Shown here: in pieces, positions 41,910-50,509 of the stretch | How positions within the stretch are numbered: the first letter of the stretch is position 1 | How the letters are laid out: the number at the start of each line of letters is the position of its first letter | From: Streptomyces sp. ML-6 | GTDB lineage: Bacteria > Actinomycetota > Actinomycetes > Streptomycetales > Streptomycetaceae | DNA: 64,000 nucleotides | NCBI RefSeq assembly: GCF_030116705.1 | Contig: NZ_JAOTIK010000001.1 | Coordinates: 5,298,501-5,362,500 of the forward strand | Direction of reading: 5' to 3' | Translations under genes and position numbers: made by a program | Notes under the pieces: generated by a model | Database searches by the model: none | What the model was told of the DNA's origin: nothing | The model's input: the letters and a program-made list of their open reading frames with translations, nothing else

Positions 41910-43582
41910 GCCTGGTCGAAGTATCCGGTCTCTCGATCTCGTTCGGCGACGTGCGCGCGGTGGAGGACCTGTCGTTCTCGCTGGAGGCCGGCGGCGCGCT
42001 CGGCGTCGTCGGCGAGTCCGGCTCCGGCAAGAGCGCCTCGGCGTACGCCCTGCTCGGCCTGCACCGGGGGACCGGTGCCGAGGTCGGCGGCTCGGTCCGG
42101 GTCGCGGGCGTGGACGTGAACACGGCGGACGACCCGGAACTGCGGGCGCTGCGGGGCGCGAAGGCCGCGATGGTCTTCCAGGACCCGCTGTCCTCGCTCG
42201 ACCCGTACTACGCGGTGGGCGACCAGATCGCCGAGGTGTACCGGGTGCACAACCGGGTCTCCCGCCGGGCGGCGCGGGCGCGGGCCGTGGAGGTGCTGGA
42301 CCGGGTCGGGATTCCCGACGCGGCGCGGCGCTCCCGGTCGAGGCCGCACGAGTTCTCCGGCGGGATGCGGCAGCGGGCGCTGATCGCGATGGCCCTGGCC
42401 TGCGAGCCCCAGCTGCTGATCGCCGACGAGCCGACGACCGCCCTGGACGTCACCGTCCAGGCCCAGATCCTGGACCTGCTGCACGGGCTGCGGCGGGAGA
42501 CGGGCATGGGGCTGCTGCTGGTCACGCACGACGTGGGCGTGGCGGCGGAGTCGGTCGACGAGGTGCTGGTGATGCAGTCGGGGCGGGAGGTGGAACGGGG
42601 GCCGGTGGGCGAGGTGCTCGTGGCGCCGCGCGAGCCGTACACGCGGGCGCTGCTGGCGGCGGTGCCCCGGGTGACGGAGCCGCGAGTGACGGAGCCTCGG
42701 GTGACGGGGGCGCGGGCGCGGGTCGCCCCGGGGGCCGAGGGGGTTTCCGAGGCCGGGGTGGCTTCGGGTGCCGCCGGGGTTCCGGGCGGCTCGGGGGAGG
42801 CGGCCGGAGCGGCCGACGTGCTCGTCGAAGCCGTCGACGTACGCCAGGTGTTCGGCAGGGGGAAGTCCGCCTTCGCGGCCGTGGACGGCGTCTCCCTCAC
42901 CGTCCGCCGCGGCGAGACCCTCGGCGTCGTCGGCGAGAGCGGCAGCGGCAAGACCACCCTCGGGCGGATGCTCGTCGGGCTGCGGGAGCCCACCTCGGGC
43001 CGGCTCACCCGCCGGGCCCGGGTGCAGATGGTCTTCCAGGACCCCGTCTCCTCCCTCAACCCGCGCCGTTCGATCGGCGAGTCGGTCGCCGACCCGCTGC
43101 GGGCCGCCGGGGTACGCGACGAGTCCGTGATCGGGGCCCGGGTGCGGGACCTGCTGACCAGGGTCGGCCTCGACCCGGAGAGCTATCACCGCTACCCGCA
43201 CGAGTTCAGCGGCGGGCAGCGCCAACGCGTCGGCATCGCACGGGCGCTGGCCGCCGAGCCGGAGCTGATCGTCTGCGACGAGGCGGTCTCCGCACTCGAC
43301 GTGACGACCCAGGCCCAGGTGACCGCCCTGCTGGCGCGGCTGCAACGGGAGCTGGGGCTCGCCCTGGTCTTCATCGCCCATGACCTGGCCGTCGTGCGGC
43401 AGGTCAGCGACCGGGTCGCGGTCATGCGGCGGGGCCGGATCGTCGAGGAGGGCGAGGTCGACGAGGTGTACGGGAACCCCCGGGACCCGTACACCAAGCA
43501 GCTCCTGGCGGCCGTCCCCGCGCTCGACCCGGCGCTCGCGGCGGTGCGCCGCGCGGCCCGCAAGGAGCTGGCCGCCGCCTGA
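41906..43582 (+). CDS. Fused two-domain ABC ATPase (OppD-OppF type)
   Basis: A 558-residue protein with two complete nucleotide-binding domains. Half 1 has Walker [11 protein letters not shown], signature EFSGGMRQR and Walker B LLIADEPT. Half 2 has [19 protein letters not shown] and a Walker B variant [12 protein letters not shown], with Ala where Pro is usual. The joining linker (about residues 253-310) is low-complexity, with tandem [19 protein letters not shown]. In many bacteria the halves are separate OppD and OppF. Here one polypeptide energises the transporter. Confidence 0.92.
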   Translation: MSLVEVSGLSISFGDVRAVEDLSFSLEAGGALGVVGESGSGKSASAYALLGLHRGTGAEVGGSVRVAGVDVNTADDPELRALRGAKAAMVFQDPLSSLDPYYAVGDQIAEVYRVHNRVSRRAARARAVEVLDRVGIPDAARRSRSRPHEFSGGMRQRALIAMALACEPQLLIADEPTTALDVTVQAQILDLLHGLRRETGMGLLLVTHDVGVAAESVDEVLVMQSGREVERGPVGEVLVAPREPYTRALLAAVPRVTEPRVTEPRVTGARARVAPGAEGVSEAGVASGAAGVPGGSGEAAGAADVLVEAVDVRQVFGRGKSAFAAVDGVSLTVRRGETLGVVGESGSGKTTLGRMLVGLREPTSGRLTRRARVQMVFQDPVSSLNPRRSIGESVADPLRAAGVRDESVIGARVRDLLTRVGLDPESYHRYPHEFSGGQRQRVGIARALAAEPELIVCDEAVSALDVTTQAQVTALLARLQRELGLALVFIAHDLAVVRQVSDRVAVMRRGRIVEEGEVDEVYGNPRDPYTKQLLAAVPALDPALAAVRRAARKELAAA

Positions 43583-43656
43583 CCCCGGGGGACGAACCGC
43601 TCTCCCGGCGCAACGAAACGCCGTCGGAGCGGGAAAGTTACGCCGGTTCACCCCTT

Positions 43657-43694
43657 CCGGTGGCGCGACGGACAACCGTCCGTCGCGCCACCGG
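43657..43694 (+). terminator. Terminator of the ABC operon
   Basis: A perfect 16-bp stem (43657-43672 with 43679-43694), 6-nt loop, 75 nt after the ATPase stop. Confidence 0.85.
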
Positions 43695-43771
43695 CGTATC
43701 CGCTTACGGTCTTCCCGCTATGAGTCGCCGTGTCAACGGTGGCCGTCCCAGGGGAGATCGGAGGTGTGCCC

Positions 43772-45685
43772 GTGCGGATCGGACTCCTCACCGAAGGTGG
43801 TTACCCGTACCCGAACGGTGAGTCCGGGCTCTGGTGCGACCGTCTGGTGCGCGGAATCGCGCAGCACGAGTTCGATCTCTTCGCGCTCAGCCGTTCCGCC
43901 GAGCAGGGGGAGCAGGGCTGGGGCCCGCTCCCGATGCAGGTCGGCCGGGTGCGGACGGCGCCGATGTGGACCGCCGACGAGGGCGCTCCGGGCACCCGCG
44001 GGCTGCGGGGACCGCGCGGCCGGATGCGGTCGGGCGGGGGCGCGCGCCCGTACGGACGGCGCGAACGGCAGCGCTTCACGGCGCATCTGACGGCTCTCGC
44101 GTCCGCGGTCTGCGCGGCCGACGGGGCACGGGCCGAGGGCGGGCCCCTCGGCGGCGCGGGCGACGTGAGGAGCGGTGGGGCGGGCGGTTCCGGTGGGGTG
44201 GGCGGTTCCAGCGGGGCGGGTGCGGGGCACACGGCCGGCGGCGCCGTGGGCGAGCGGTTCGCGCAGGGCCTCTACGGGCTCGCCGAACTGGCCCGCGAAC
44301 ACGGCGGACCGGCTCCGGCACTCCGCTCCGAGACCGCCGTGCGCGCCCTGGAAGCGGCCTGCCACGCCCCCGGGGCCGGCCGCACCGTCCAGGCCGCCAC
44401 CGTCCCCGATCTGCTCGTCTTCGCCCGGGAGCTCGACCGGGCGCTGCACCCGCTCTCGCTCGGCTGGTACGACGAGGAGGGCCTCGGCGCGGTCGACCTC
44501 TGCCACGCGACGTCCGGCGGCGTCACGGCCCTGCCGGGACTGCTGGGCAAACGCTTCTTCGGGGTGCCCCTGCTGGTCACCGAGTACGGCGCGCGGCTGC
44601 GGCCGCACCACCTCGCCGCGACCGGCTCCGGATCGAGTGCGCCGGTGCGCGCCCTGCGGGCCGGCTTCCACCGGCTGCTCGCCGCCGAGGTGTACCGGCA
44701 GGCCGCGATCGTCACCTCCGGCGATGCCCACGCCCGCCGCTGGCAGGAGCGGTGCGGGGCCGGGCGCGAGAAGCTGCGCACCGTCCACCCCGGCATGGAG
44801 TCCGACCGCTTCACGGAGCTGGGCGAGAGCGGCGACGGCGGCCCGGACGACACCCTGGTCTGGGTCGGCCGGATCGAGCCGGGCAAGGACCTGGTCACGC
44901 TGCTGCGCGCCTTCGCGGAGGTCCGGGGATCCGCACCGGCCGCCCGGCTGCGGATCATCGGCACCCCGGCGGGGAGCCCGGAGGGTGCCGCCTACCTCGC
45001 CCACTGCCGGGCGCTCGCCGACCGGCTGTTCCCCGCCAGGCAGCTCCCTGCCGGACAGTTCCCCGCCCGGCAGCTCCGTGCCGGGGCGGCGGGCGCGGAC
45101 ACCGCCGACGGCGGCCCGGTCTCCTTCGAGGACCCCGGCGCGACCGGGGCGGCCGACCCGGCGAAGACGTACGGGGCGGCCGGGGTCGTCGTCCTCTCCA
45201 GCGTGGCCGAGGGCTTCCCCACCGGCCTCGTCGAGGCGATGCTCTGCGGCCGGGCCACGGTCTCCACGGACGTCGGCGCGGTCGTCGAAGCCATCGGCGG
45301 CACCGGACTCGTGGTGCCCCCGGGCAACCCCGGGGCGCTGGCCGACGCCTGTCTCGCGCTGCTGCGGGACCCCGAGCGGCGCGCACGGCTCGGAGCGGCG
45401 GCGCGCGCCCGCGCCCTCGAACTCTTCACCGTCGAACAGAACCTCGCGGCATTTCGCGGCATCTACCTGGAACTGATGGCGCACGCCCCGGTGCGGCGGA
45501 GGGCCGGGGCCGGGGTGGCGGAGCCCGACGGCGGACCGCGCCCGTTCGCCGTCCCGCCCGAGGCGCACGTCATGGGCCCGTGGACGGACCCGTACACCGC
45601 TCGGGCCGACCGCACGCCGAGCTGGGCCGCCGGGCCCCGGACCGTCTGCGCCGGAGCGCGGGGAGCGGGGGGCACGGATGCGTGA
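43772..45685 (+). CDS. PelF-like GT4 glycosyltransferase (DUF3492)
   Basis: A 637-residue GT-B glycosyltransferase. The N-terminal DUF3492 segment (VRIGLLTEGGYPYPNGESGL) is that of PelF, the UDP-sugar-using polymerase of the cationic Pel polysaccharide. The C-terminal donor-site motif is EGFPTGLVE (E-x7-E) with VWVGRIEPGKDLVTLLRAF before it. Two low-complexity inserts (Gly/Ser near 145-175; Ala/Gln/Pro near 425-460) are larger than usual. GTG 43772 has GGAGGT exactly 6 nt upstream; earlier starts have none. It is first of a four-gene set and predicted cytoplasmic, acting with a membrane partner. Confidence 0.87.
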   Translation: MRIGLLTEGGYPYPNGESGLWCDRLVRGIAQHEFDLFALSRSAEQGEQGWGPLPMQVGRVRTAPMWTADEGAPGTRGLRGPRGRMRSGGGARPYGRRERQRFTAHLTALASAVCAADGARAEGGPLGGAGDVRSGGAGGSGGVGGSSGAGAGHTAGGAVGERFAQGLYGLAELAREHGGPAPALRSETAVRALEAACHAPGAGRTVQAATVPDLLVFARELDRALHPLSLGWYDEEGLGAVDLCHATSGGVTALPGLLGKRFFGVPLLVTEYGARLRPHHLAATGSGSSAPVRALRAGFHRLLAAEVYRQAAIVTSGDAHARRWQERCGAGREKLRTVHPGMESDRFTELGESGDGGPDDTLVWVGRIEPGKDLVTLLRAFAEVRGSAPAARLRIIGTPAGSPEGAAYLAHCRALADRLFPARQLPAGQFPARQLRAGAAGADTADGGPVSFEDPGATGAADPAKTYGAAGVVVLSSVAEGFPTGLVEAMLCGRATVSTDVGAVVEAIGGTGLVVPPGNPGALADACLALLRDPERRARLGAAARARALELFTVEQNLAAFRGIYLELMAHAPVRRRAGAGVAEPDGGPRPFAVPPEAHVMGPWTDPYTARADRTPSWAAGPRTVCAGARGAGGTDA

Positions 45686-45794
45686 GCAGGAGCGGGGGCA
45701 GGGGCAGGAGGCGGCCGGGCCGGTTCGCGGCGCGCAGGGCCGCGGCGCGCCGGGACGGTCCGGCACGGTCGGCGACGATCACGAAGGAGTCACC

Positions 45795-47120
45795 ATGGGC
45801 CGCCCGGCCGAGGTGCCCGACGCACCCGTCACACCGGCCACCGGGAGCGGCGGGGACGCCCTGCCCCCGACCGCCGAAACCCTCGTCACGGGAGCGGGAG
45901 CGGGAGCGGGAGCAGGAGGAGGTGCCGGGGCCGGGGCCGGGGCCGGTACCTCCGTCACCGGCGCCGGGGCCCGTCGTGCTCCCGAGATCGCCGGGGCCGT
46001 CGCGGCGCGACGGCCCGGTACCGCGCGGTGCGGCACCGCCGACCCCGTGAAGTCGCTGATGCACCGGCACCGGCAGCTGTGCGAACGGGCCGTCGACCCG
46101 CTGGAGATCGCCGCCGGCCTGGAGGCCCACGGCGTCACCGACCGGGTGGCCGCCCGCTACCGGCACCGTGACGTCTTCTCGCTCGCCGAGGAACTGTTCG
46201 CCCGGATGCCCAAAACGGCCACGGAGCCCGCGACCTGCCCCGGCGCGCCGGAGCGCGACGTCCGGACGCGCGCCGCCTGGTCGCTCCGCGCCCTGCTGCC
46301 GGGCGCCGTCTGCGTCGCGACCGTCGGCGTGCTCGACCTCACCGAGGGGGTGCTCGGGGGAGGGGCCCGGCTCGCGGTCGCCCTCACCGGCGCGCTCCTC
46401 GCGCTCGCCGGACTCGCCCTCGCCCTGCGCGACGGCCCCCTGCGCGCCGGGGGCCGCTCCCCGGTCACCGCCCGGCTGTACGGCTGCTGGCTCCTCGGTT
46501 ACGTCCTGTACGGCGAGCCCCTGCTCGACCAGGTGCTCAGCGGCGGACCCGAGGGCCCCTGGGAGATCACCCCCGCCCCCCTGCTGGGGCTGGCCCTCTC
46601 GCTCGCCCCGGCAGCCTGGTGCGCCCACCTCTTCTCCCTGCACGCGCGCCGAAAACTCCACGGCAGCCGCGCACTGGAGGAATTCGCCGCCGGTGTGCGC
46701 CCCCTGCTGATCGGCGCCGTCGCGCTCCACCTGTGCGTCCTCATCGGTCTGCTGCACCTCGCCCGCCTCGGGTACGGGAGCGGCGGGGCGTTCGCCGGGG
46801 CGGCCGCGCTCGGCGTGCTGTTCCTGTCGGCCCGGCTGCTGACCGGACACGGATACCCCGGGCCGGCCACCGCCGCGCTCGCCACCGCCTGCGCCGTCGA
46901 GGCCCTGGCACCCGCCCTGATCCTGGCCGGGCGACTGCCCGGTCTGCACTTCCTGGCCCGCCCCGTCGACCTCCTCGTCGTGGCAGGCGGCACCGGAGCG
47001 GTACCCGCCGTCGCCTGCGGCGCCTCCGCCCTCGGGCTGCTCATCACCGCCACCGTCGTCCTCTCCCGGGCGTCCGCCCACGCCACAGCCCGAGCCGATG
47101 AAAGCGGCACCACCGGGTGA
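45795..47120 (+). CDS. Polytopic membrane protein of the glycan locus
   Basis: A 441-residue protein. Residues 1-75 are a low-complexity Gly/Ala region (GAGAGAGAGGGAGAGAGAG). A short conserved helical region follows (LMHRHRQLCERAVDPLEIAA), then about eight transmembrane helices (for example GAVCVATVGVLDLTEGVL, ARLAVALTGALLALAGLALA, LSLAPAAWCAHLF, LLITATVVLSRA). It is shorter than PelG/Wzx flippases. I infer a role in polymer synthesis or export because of its neighbours, but the fold is unidentified. ATG 45795 with GAAGGAG 5 nt before is preferred; an upstream ATG at 45678 overlaps the previous gene. Confidence 0.8.
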   Translation: MGRPAEVPDAPVTPATGSGGDALPPTAETLVTGAGAGAGAGGGAGAGAGAGTSVTGAGARRAPEIAGAVAARRPGTARCGTADPVKSLMHRHRQLCERAVDPLEIAAGLEAHGVTDRVAARYRHRDVFSLAEELFARMPKTATEPATCPGAPERDVRTRAAWSLRALLPGAVCVATVGVLDLTEGVLGGGARLAVALTGALLALAGLALALRDGPLRAGGRSPVTARLYGCWLLGYVLYGEPLLDQVLSGGPEGPWEITPAPLLGLALSLAPAAWCAHLFSLHARRKLHGSRALEEFAAGVRPLLIGAVALHLCVLIGLLHLARLGYGSGGAFAGAAALGVLFLSARLLTGHGYPGPATAALATACAVEALAPALILAGRLPGLHFLARPVDLLVVAGGTGAVPAVACGASALGLLITATVVLSRASAHATARADESGTTG

Positions 47121-47323
47121 CCACCGTCGTACCGCCCACCACTCACCACCCCGCGCCCGACCGCCCCGTCCCGGGCCGGGCGGCGCGCGCGAACACCCCC
47201 GCACCACCCCGAAGCCGCACCACCGTTCCACCACCCCCCATGAACCATGCGCACGCCCCGCGGAGCCGACGTCGCGGGTCGCTGCCGCTCCACCCATCCC
47301 ATTTCAACGAGGAGACAACGGAC

Positions 47324-47383
47324 ATGACCCCCCAATCCCCTTCCCCGGCAGGTCGCCGTCGGCGCCGAGGGGGCGCGCGATGA
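47324..47383 (+). CDS. 19-residue coupling frame or frameshifted epimerase N-terminus
   Basis: MTPQSPSPAGRRRRRGGAR follows a strong GAGGAG ribosome site and ends with ATGA overlapping the epimerase ATG at 47380. Two readings are possible: a short frame that couples translation to the epimerase, or the true epimerase N-terminus broken by a missing G in the G5 run at about 47369-47373, since one added base makes the two frames continuous. Confidence 0.45.
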   Translation: MTPQSPSPAGRRRRRGGAR

Positions 47384-48345
47384 GGGTGCTGCTGCTCGGA
47401 GCCAACGGCTTCCTCGGCCGGTTCGTGGCCGACCGCCTGCTTGCCGACCCCGCCGTGCACCTCACGGCGCTCGGCCGCGGCGACGACGCCGACGTACGGT
47501 TCGACCTGGCCAGCGGAAGCCCCGGCGCGCTGACCCGCTTCCTGGACGCCGTCCACCCCGGCGTCGTCGTCAACTGCGCGGGCGCCACCCGCGGCGGGGC
47601 GCGCGAGCTGACCCGCCACAACACCGTCTCCGTCGCCACCGTCTGCGAGGCCATGCGGCGCAGCGGCTGCACGGCCCGCCTCGTCCAGGTCGGCTGCTCA
47701 TCGGAGTACGGGCCCTCGCAGCCCGGCTCGTCCACCGCGGAGGACGCGCTGCCGCGCCCCGGCGGCCCGTACGGCGTCAGCAAGCTCGCCGCCACCGAAC
47801 TCGTCCTCGGCTCCGGCCTCGATGCGGTCGTGCTGCGGGTCTTCTCCCCGGTCGGACCGGGCACCCCGGCCGGTTCCCCGCTCGGCAGGCTCGCCGAGGC
47901 GATGCGCCGGGCCATGCAGTCCGGGGACGGCGAGCTGAAGCTCAGCGGCCTCGGGGTGCAGCGCGACTTCGTCGACGTGCGCGACGTCGCGCGCGCCGTG
48001 CACGCCGCCTCGCTCTCCGCCGCCCAGGGCGTCGTCAACATCGGTACCGGACGCGCCGTGCGCCTGCGGGACGCGGCCGCCGTCCTCGCCCGGGTCGCCG
48101 GATACGCGGGCGCGCTCCACGAGTTGGACGGGCCCCCGCCCCGGCTGCCCATCGGCGCCCCGCGCACCTCCAACGAGTCGGTCATCGAGCACCTCTCGGC
48201 AACCCCGTCCCCCTACCCCGACGGCTGCGGCGCCTGGCAGCAGGCCGACGTCCGCACCGCCAGGGACCGGCTCGGCTGGCGCCCCCGGATCAATCTGGAG
48301 GAATCCCTCGCCGACATCTGGATGGAGGCGGCATGCCGTATCTGA
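47380..48345 (+). CDS. NAD-dependent sugar-nucleotide epimerase/dehydratase
   Basis: A 321-residue extended short-chain dehydrogenase. The NAD site is G7-ANG10-FLG13. The Ser of VGCSSEYGP and Y131-GVSK135 make the catalytic triad. The C-terminal part (RDFVDVRDVARAVHAAS, VNIGTGRAVRLRD) matches UDP-sugar 4-epimerases such as GalE or WbpP, and a UDP-GlcNAc to UDP-GalNAc role would suit the PelF-like transferase. That is inference. The 3' end overlaps the spherulin-type gene by 13 bp. ATG 47380 overlaps the small upstream frame. Confidence 0.85.
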   Translation: MRVLLLGANGFLGRFVADRLLADPAVHLTALGRGDDADVRFDLASGSPGALTRFLDAVHPGVVVNCAGATRGGARELTRHNTVSVATVCEAMRRSGCTARLVQVGCSSEYGPSQPGSSTAEDALPRPGGPYGVSKLAATELVLGSGLDAVVLRVFSPVGPGTPAGSPLGRLAEAMRRAMQSGDGELKLSGLGVQRDFVDVRDVARAVHAASLSAAQGVVNIGTGRAVRLRDAAAVLARVAGYAGALHELDGPPPRLPIGAPRTSNESVIEHLSATPSPYPDGCGAWQQADVRTARDRLGWRPRINLEESLADIWMEAACRI

Positions 48346-49163
48346 CCATCACCGGCACGGTCCCGAGGACCAGTGGCGCCGAACGGTTCGGCTTCGGCGT
48401 CCCCGGCTGCGCGCACCCGCTGCTCGCCCCCGCCGAATGGGCCGAACTGGCCCGCCCCGGCACCCCGCTGCACTGGGCCGTCCTCAACATCGACAACGGC
48501 CCCGGCAGCAGACCGGACCCGCACTGCCTGGAGGCCGCGGGCCGACTGCGCAACGCGCGGGAGCGGGCCGTGCACGACGAGGACCCGCGCGAGGCGGTCC
48601 GGGCGGCGGGCGGCAGGCTGCTCGGCCACCTCGACCTGGCCCACGGCGACCGCCCCTTCGCGGAGCTGATCGCCGACGCGCGGTCCTTCCTCGACTGGTA
48701 CCGCGTCGACGGCTTCTACCTCGACCGCTGCCCGGCCGAACGGGCCGGCCTCCCGGCGGTGCGCCGTCTCACCGGCACGCTCGCCGCGCTCCTCGACGAC
48801 GGGGAGCGGCCGGCCGGTCCGGGGCGCGGGCCGCTGGTGCTCGCGCCCGGCACCCACCCGTACCCCGGCTACGCGGAGGCCGCCGACCAGTTGGTGACCT
48901 TCCGCGGCCCGTGGACCGACTACCGCTGGTCGCAGGTGGCGGAGTGGACCGCGGCCTATCCGCCGGAGAAGTTCGTGCACTTCGTCCACGGCGTCCCGCG
49001 CACCCACCTCGAAGAGGCCATGCGCATCGCCCGCTGGCAGGGGGCGGGCACGATCTTCTTCACGGATCGAGACGGCCAACAAGGAAAAATCGACCCATTC
49101 GCGACGCTGCCCAGGTACTGGGACGAAATCGTCTCGCGGATCGGACCGAGTATCTCGGAATGA
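48333..49163 (+). CDS. Spherulin-4 family protein (GH135-like glycoside hydrolase)
   Basis: A 276-residue TIM-barrel-type protein of the spherulation-specific family 4. Recognisable strands are HWAVLNIDNGPGSRPD, LLGHLDLAHGDRPFAEL, WYRVDGFYLDRCPAE (likely catalytic acid region), VLAPGTHPYPGY and WQGAGTIFFTDRDGQQ. The fungal relative Sph3 cleaves galactosaminogalactan and is needed for making it; bacterial PelA carries a related hydrolase. No signal peptide is visible, so it may act in the cytoplasm or leave by another route. It overlaps the epimerase gene and has GGAGG before the ATG. Confidence 0.85.
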   Translation: MPYLTITGTVPRTSGAERFGFGVPGCAHPLLAPAEWAELARPGTPLHWAVLNIDNGPGSRPDPHCLEAAGRLRNARERAVHDEDPREAVRAAGGRLLGHLDLAHGDRPFAELIADARSFLDWYRVDGFYLDRCPAERAGLPAVRRLTGTLAALLDDGERPAGPGRGPLVLAPGTHPYPGYAEAADQLVTFRGPWTDYRWSQVAEWTAAYPPEKFVHFVHGVPRTHLEEAMRIARWQGAGTIFFTDRDGQQGKIDPFATLPRYWDEIVSRIGPSISE

Positions 49164-49248
49164 GAAGGGGCGTGGCAGTGTTACCGGAAGAACAACCGTA
49201 CGCAGTTGAAGTACGTAGAAACCGACCACCTGCATTGTTGAGGTTCCT

Positions 49249-50427
49249 GTGTCGCTGCCACCCCTGGTCGAGCCAGCTGCTGAGCTCACCGTCGACGAGG
49301 TCCGCAGGTACTCCCGCCACCTGATCATCCCGGATGTCGGGATGGACGGACAGAAGCGGCTGAAGAACGCGAAGGTGCTCTGTGTCGGCGCCGGCGGTCT
49401 GGGGTCGCCGGCCCTGATGTACATGGCCGCGGCCGGTGTGGGCACGCTCGGCATCGTGGAGTTCGACGAGGTCGACGAGTCGAACCTGCAGCGCCAGATC
49501 ATCCACAGCCAGTCCGACATCGGCCGCTCCAAGGCCGAGTCCGCCAAGGACTCGGTGCTCGGCATCAACCCGTACGTGAACGTGGTCCTTCACGAGGAGC
49601 GGCTCGAAGCCGACAACGTGATGGACATCTTCGCCCAGTACGACCTGATCGTGGACGGCACGGACAACTTCGCCACTCGCTACCTGGTCAACGACGCGGC
49701 CGTGCTGCTGAACAAGCCGTACATCTGGGGCTCGATCTACCGGTTCGACGGCCAGGCGTCCGTCTTCTGGTCCGAGCACGGCCCCTGCTACCGCTGCCTC
49801 TACCCGGAGCCGCCCCCGCCGGGCATGGTCCCCTCCTGCGCCGAGGGCGGCGTGCTCGGGGTGCTCTGCGCCTCCATCGGTTCCATCCAGGTCAACGAGG
49901 CCATCAAGCTGCTCGCCGGCATCGGCGACCCGCTGGTCGGCCGACTGATGATCTACGACGCCCTGGAGATGCAGTACCGCCAGGTCAAGGTCCGCAAGGA
50001 CCCCGACTGCGCGGTCTGCGGCGAGAACCCCACCGTCACCGAGCTCATCGACTACGAGGCCTTCTGCGGCGTCGTGTCCGAGGAGGCCCAGGAGGCGGCG
50101 GCCGGCTCCACGATCACTCCCAAGCAGCTCAAGGAGTGGATCGACGCGGACGAGAAGATCGAGATCATCGACGTCCGTGAGCCGAACGAGTACGAGATCG
50201 TCTCGATCCCCGGCGCCAGGCTGATCCCGAAGAACGAGTTCCTGATGGGCAACGCCCTCCAGGACCTCCCGCAGGACAAGCGCATCGTCCTGCACTGCAA
50301 GACCGGCGTCCGCAGCGCCGAGGTCCTCGCGGTCCTCAAGTCGGCGGGCTTCGCCGACGCGGTGCACGTGGGCGGCGGCGTGATCGGCTGGGTCAACCAG
50401 ATCGAGCCCGAGAAGCCGGTGTACTGA
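49249..50427 (+). CDS. moeZ: Adenylyltransferase/sulfurtransferase MoeZ
   Basis: A 392-residue E1-like enzyme. The ThiF/MoeB domain has the ATP loop CVGAGGLGSPALMY, the acidic VDGTDNF and two zinc-binding CxxC pairs (CYRC, CAVC). A C-terminal rhodanese domain follows with active-site C350 in LHCKTGVRS. It adenylates the C-terminus of small sulfur-carrier proteins (MoaD, ThiS, CysO type) and transfers sulfur to them, serving molybdopterin, thiamine and cysteine synthesis. GAGG lies 5-8 nt before the GTG. The positional mycobacterial match is moeB1 (Rv3206c). Confidence 0.94.
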   Translation: MSLPPLVEPAAELTVDEVRRYSRHLIIPDVGMDGQKRLKNAKVLCVGAGGLGSPALMYMAAAGVGTLGIVEFDEVDESNLQRQIIHSQSDIGRSKAESAKDSVLGINPYVNVVLHEERLEADNVMDIFAQYDLIVDGTDNFATRYLVNDAAVLLNKPYIWGSIYRFDGQASVFWSEHGPCYRCLYPEPPPPGMVPSCAEGGVLGVLCASIGSIQVNEAIKLLAGIGDPLVGRLMIYDALEMQYRQVKVRKDPDCAVCGENPTVTELIDYEAFCGVVSEEAQEAAAGSTITPKQLKEWIDADEKIEIIDVREPNEYEIVSIPGARLIPKNEFLMGNALQDLPQDKRIVLHCKTGVRSAEVLAVLKSAGFADAVHVGGGVIGWVNQIEPEKPVY

Positions 50428-50452
50428 GCCCGACGCACCGGGGCACCGAACA

Positions 50453-50493
50453 CGGCGAGGGGGCCGGGTCCGCACGGACCGGCCCCCTCGCCG
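50453..50493. terminator. Terminator between moeZ and the convergent hydrolase
   Basis: CGGCGAGGGGGCCGG pairs with CCGGCCCCCTCGCCG, extended by TCCG/CGGA, with one bulged G. It spans 50453-50493. Confidence 0.8.
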
Positions 50494-50509
50494 CGTCTCC
50501 GGAGCAGCC

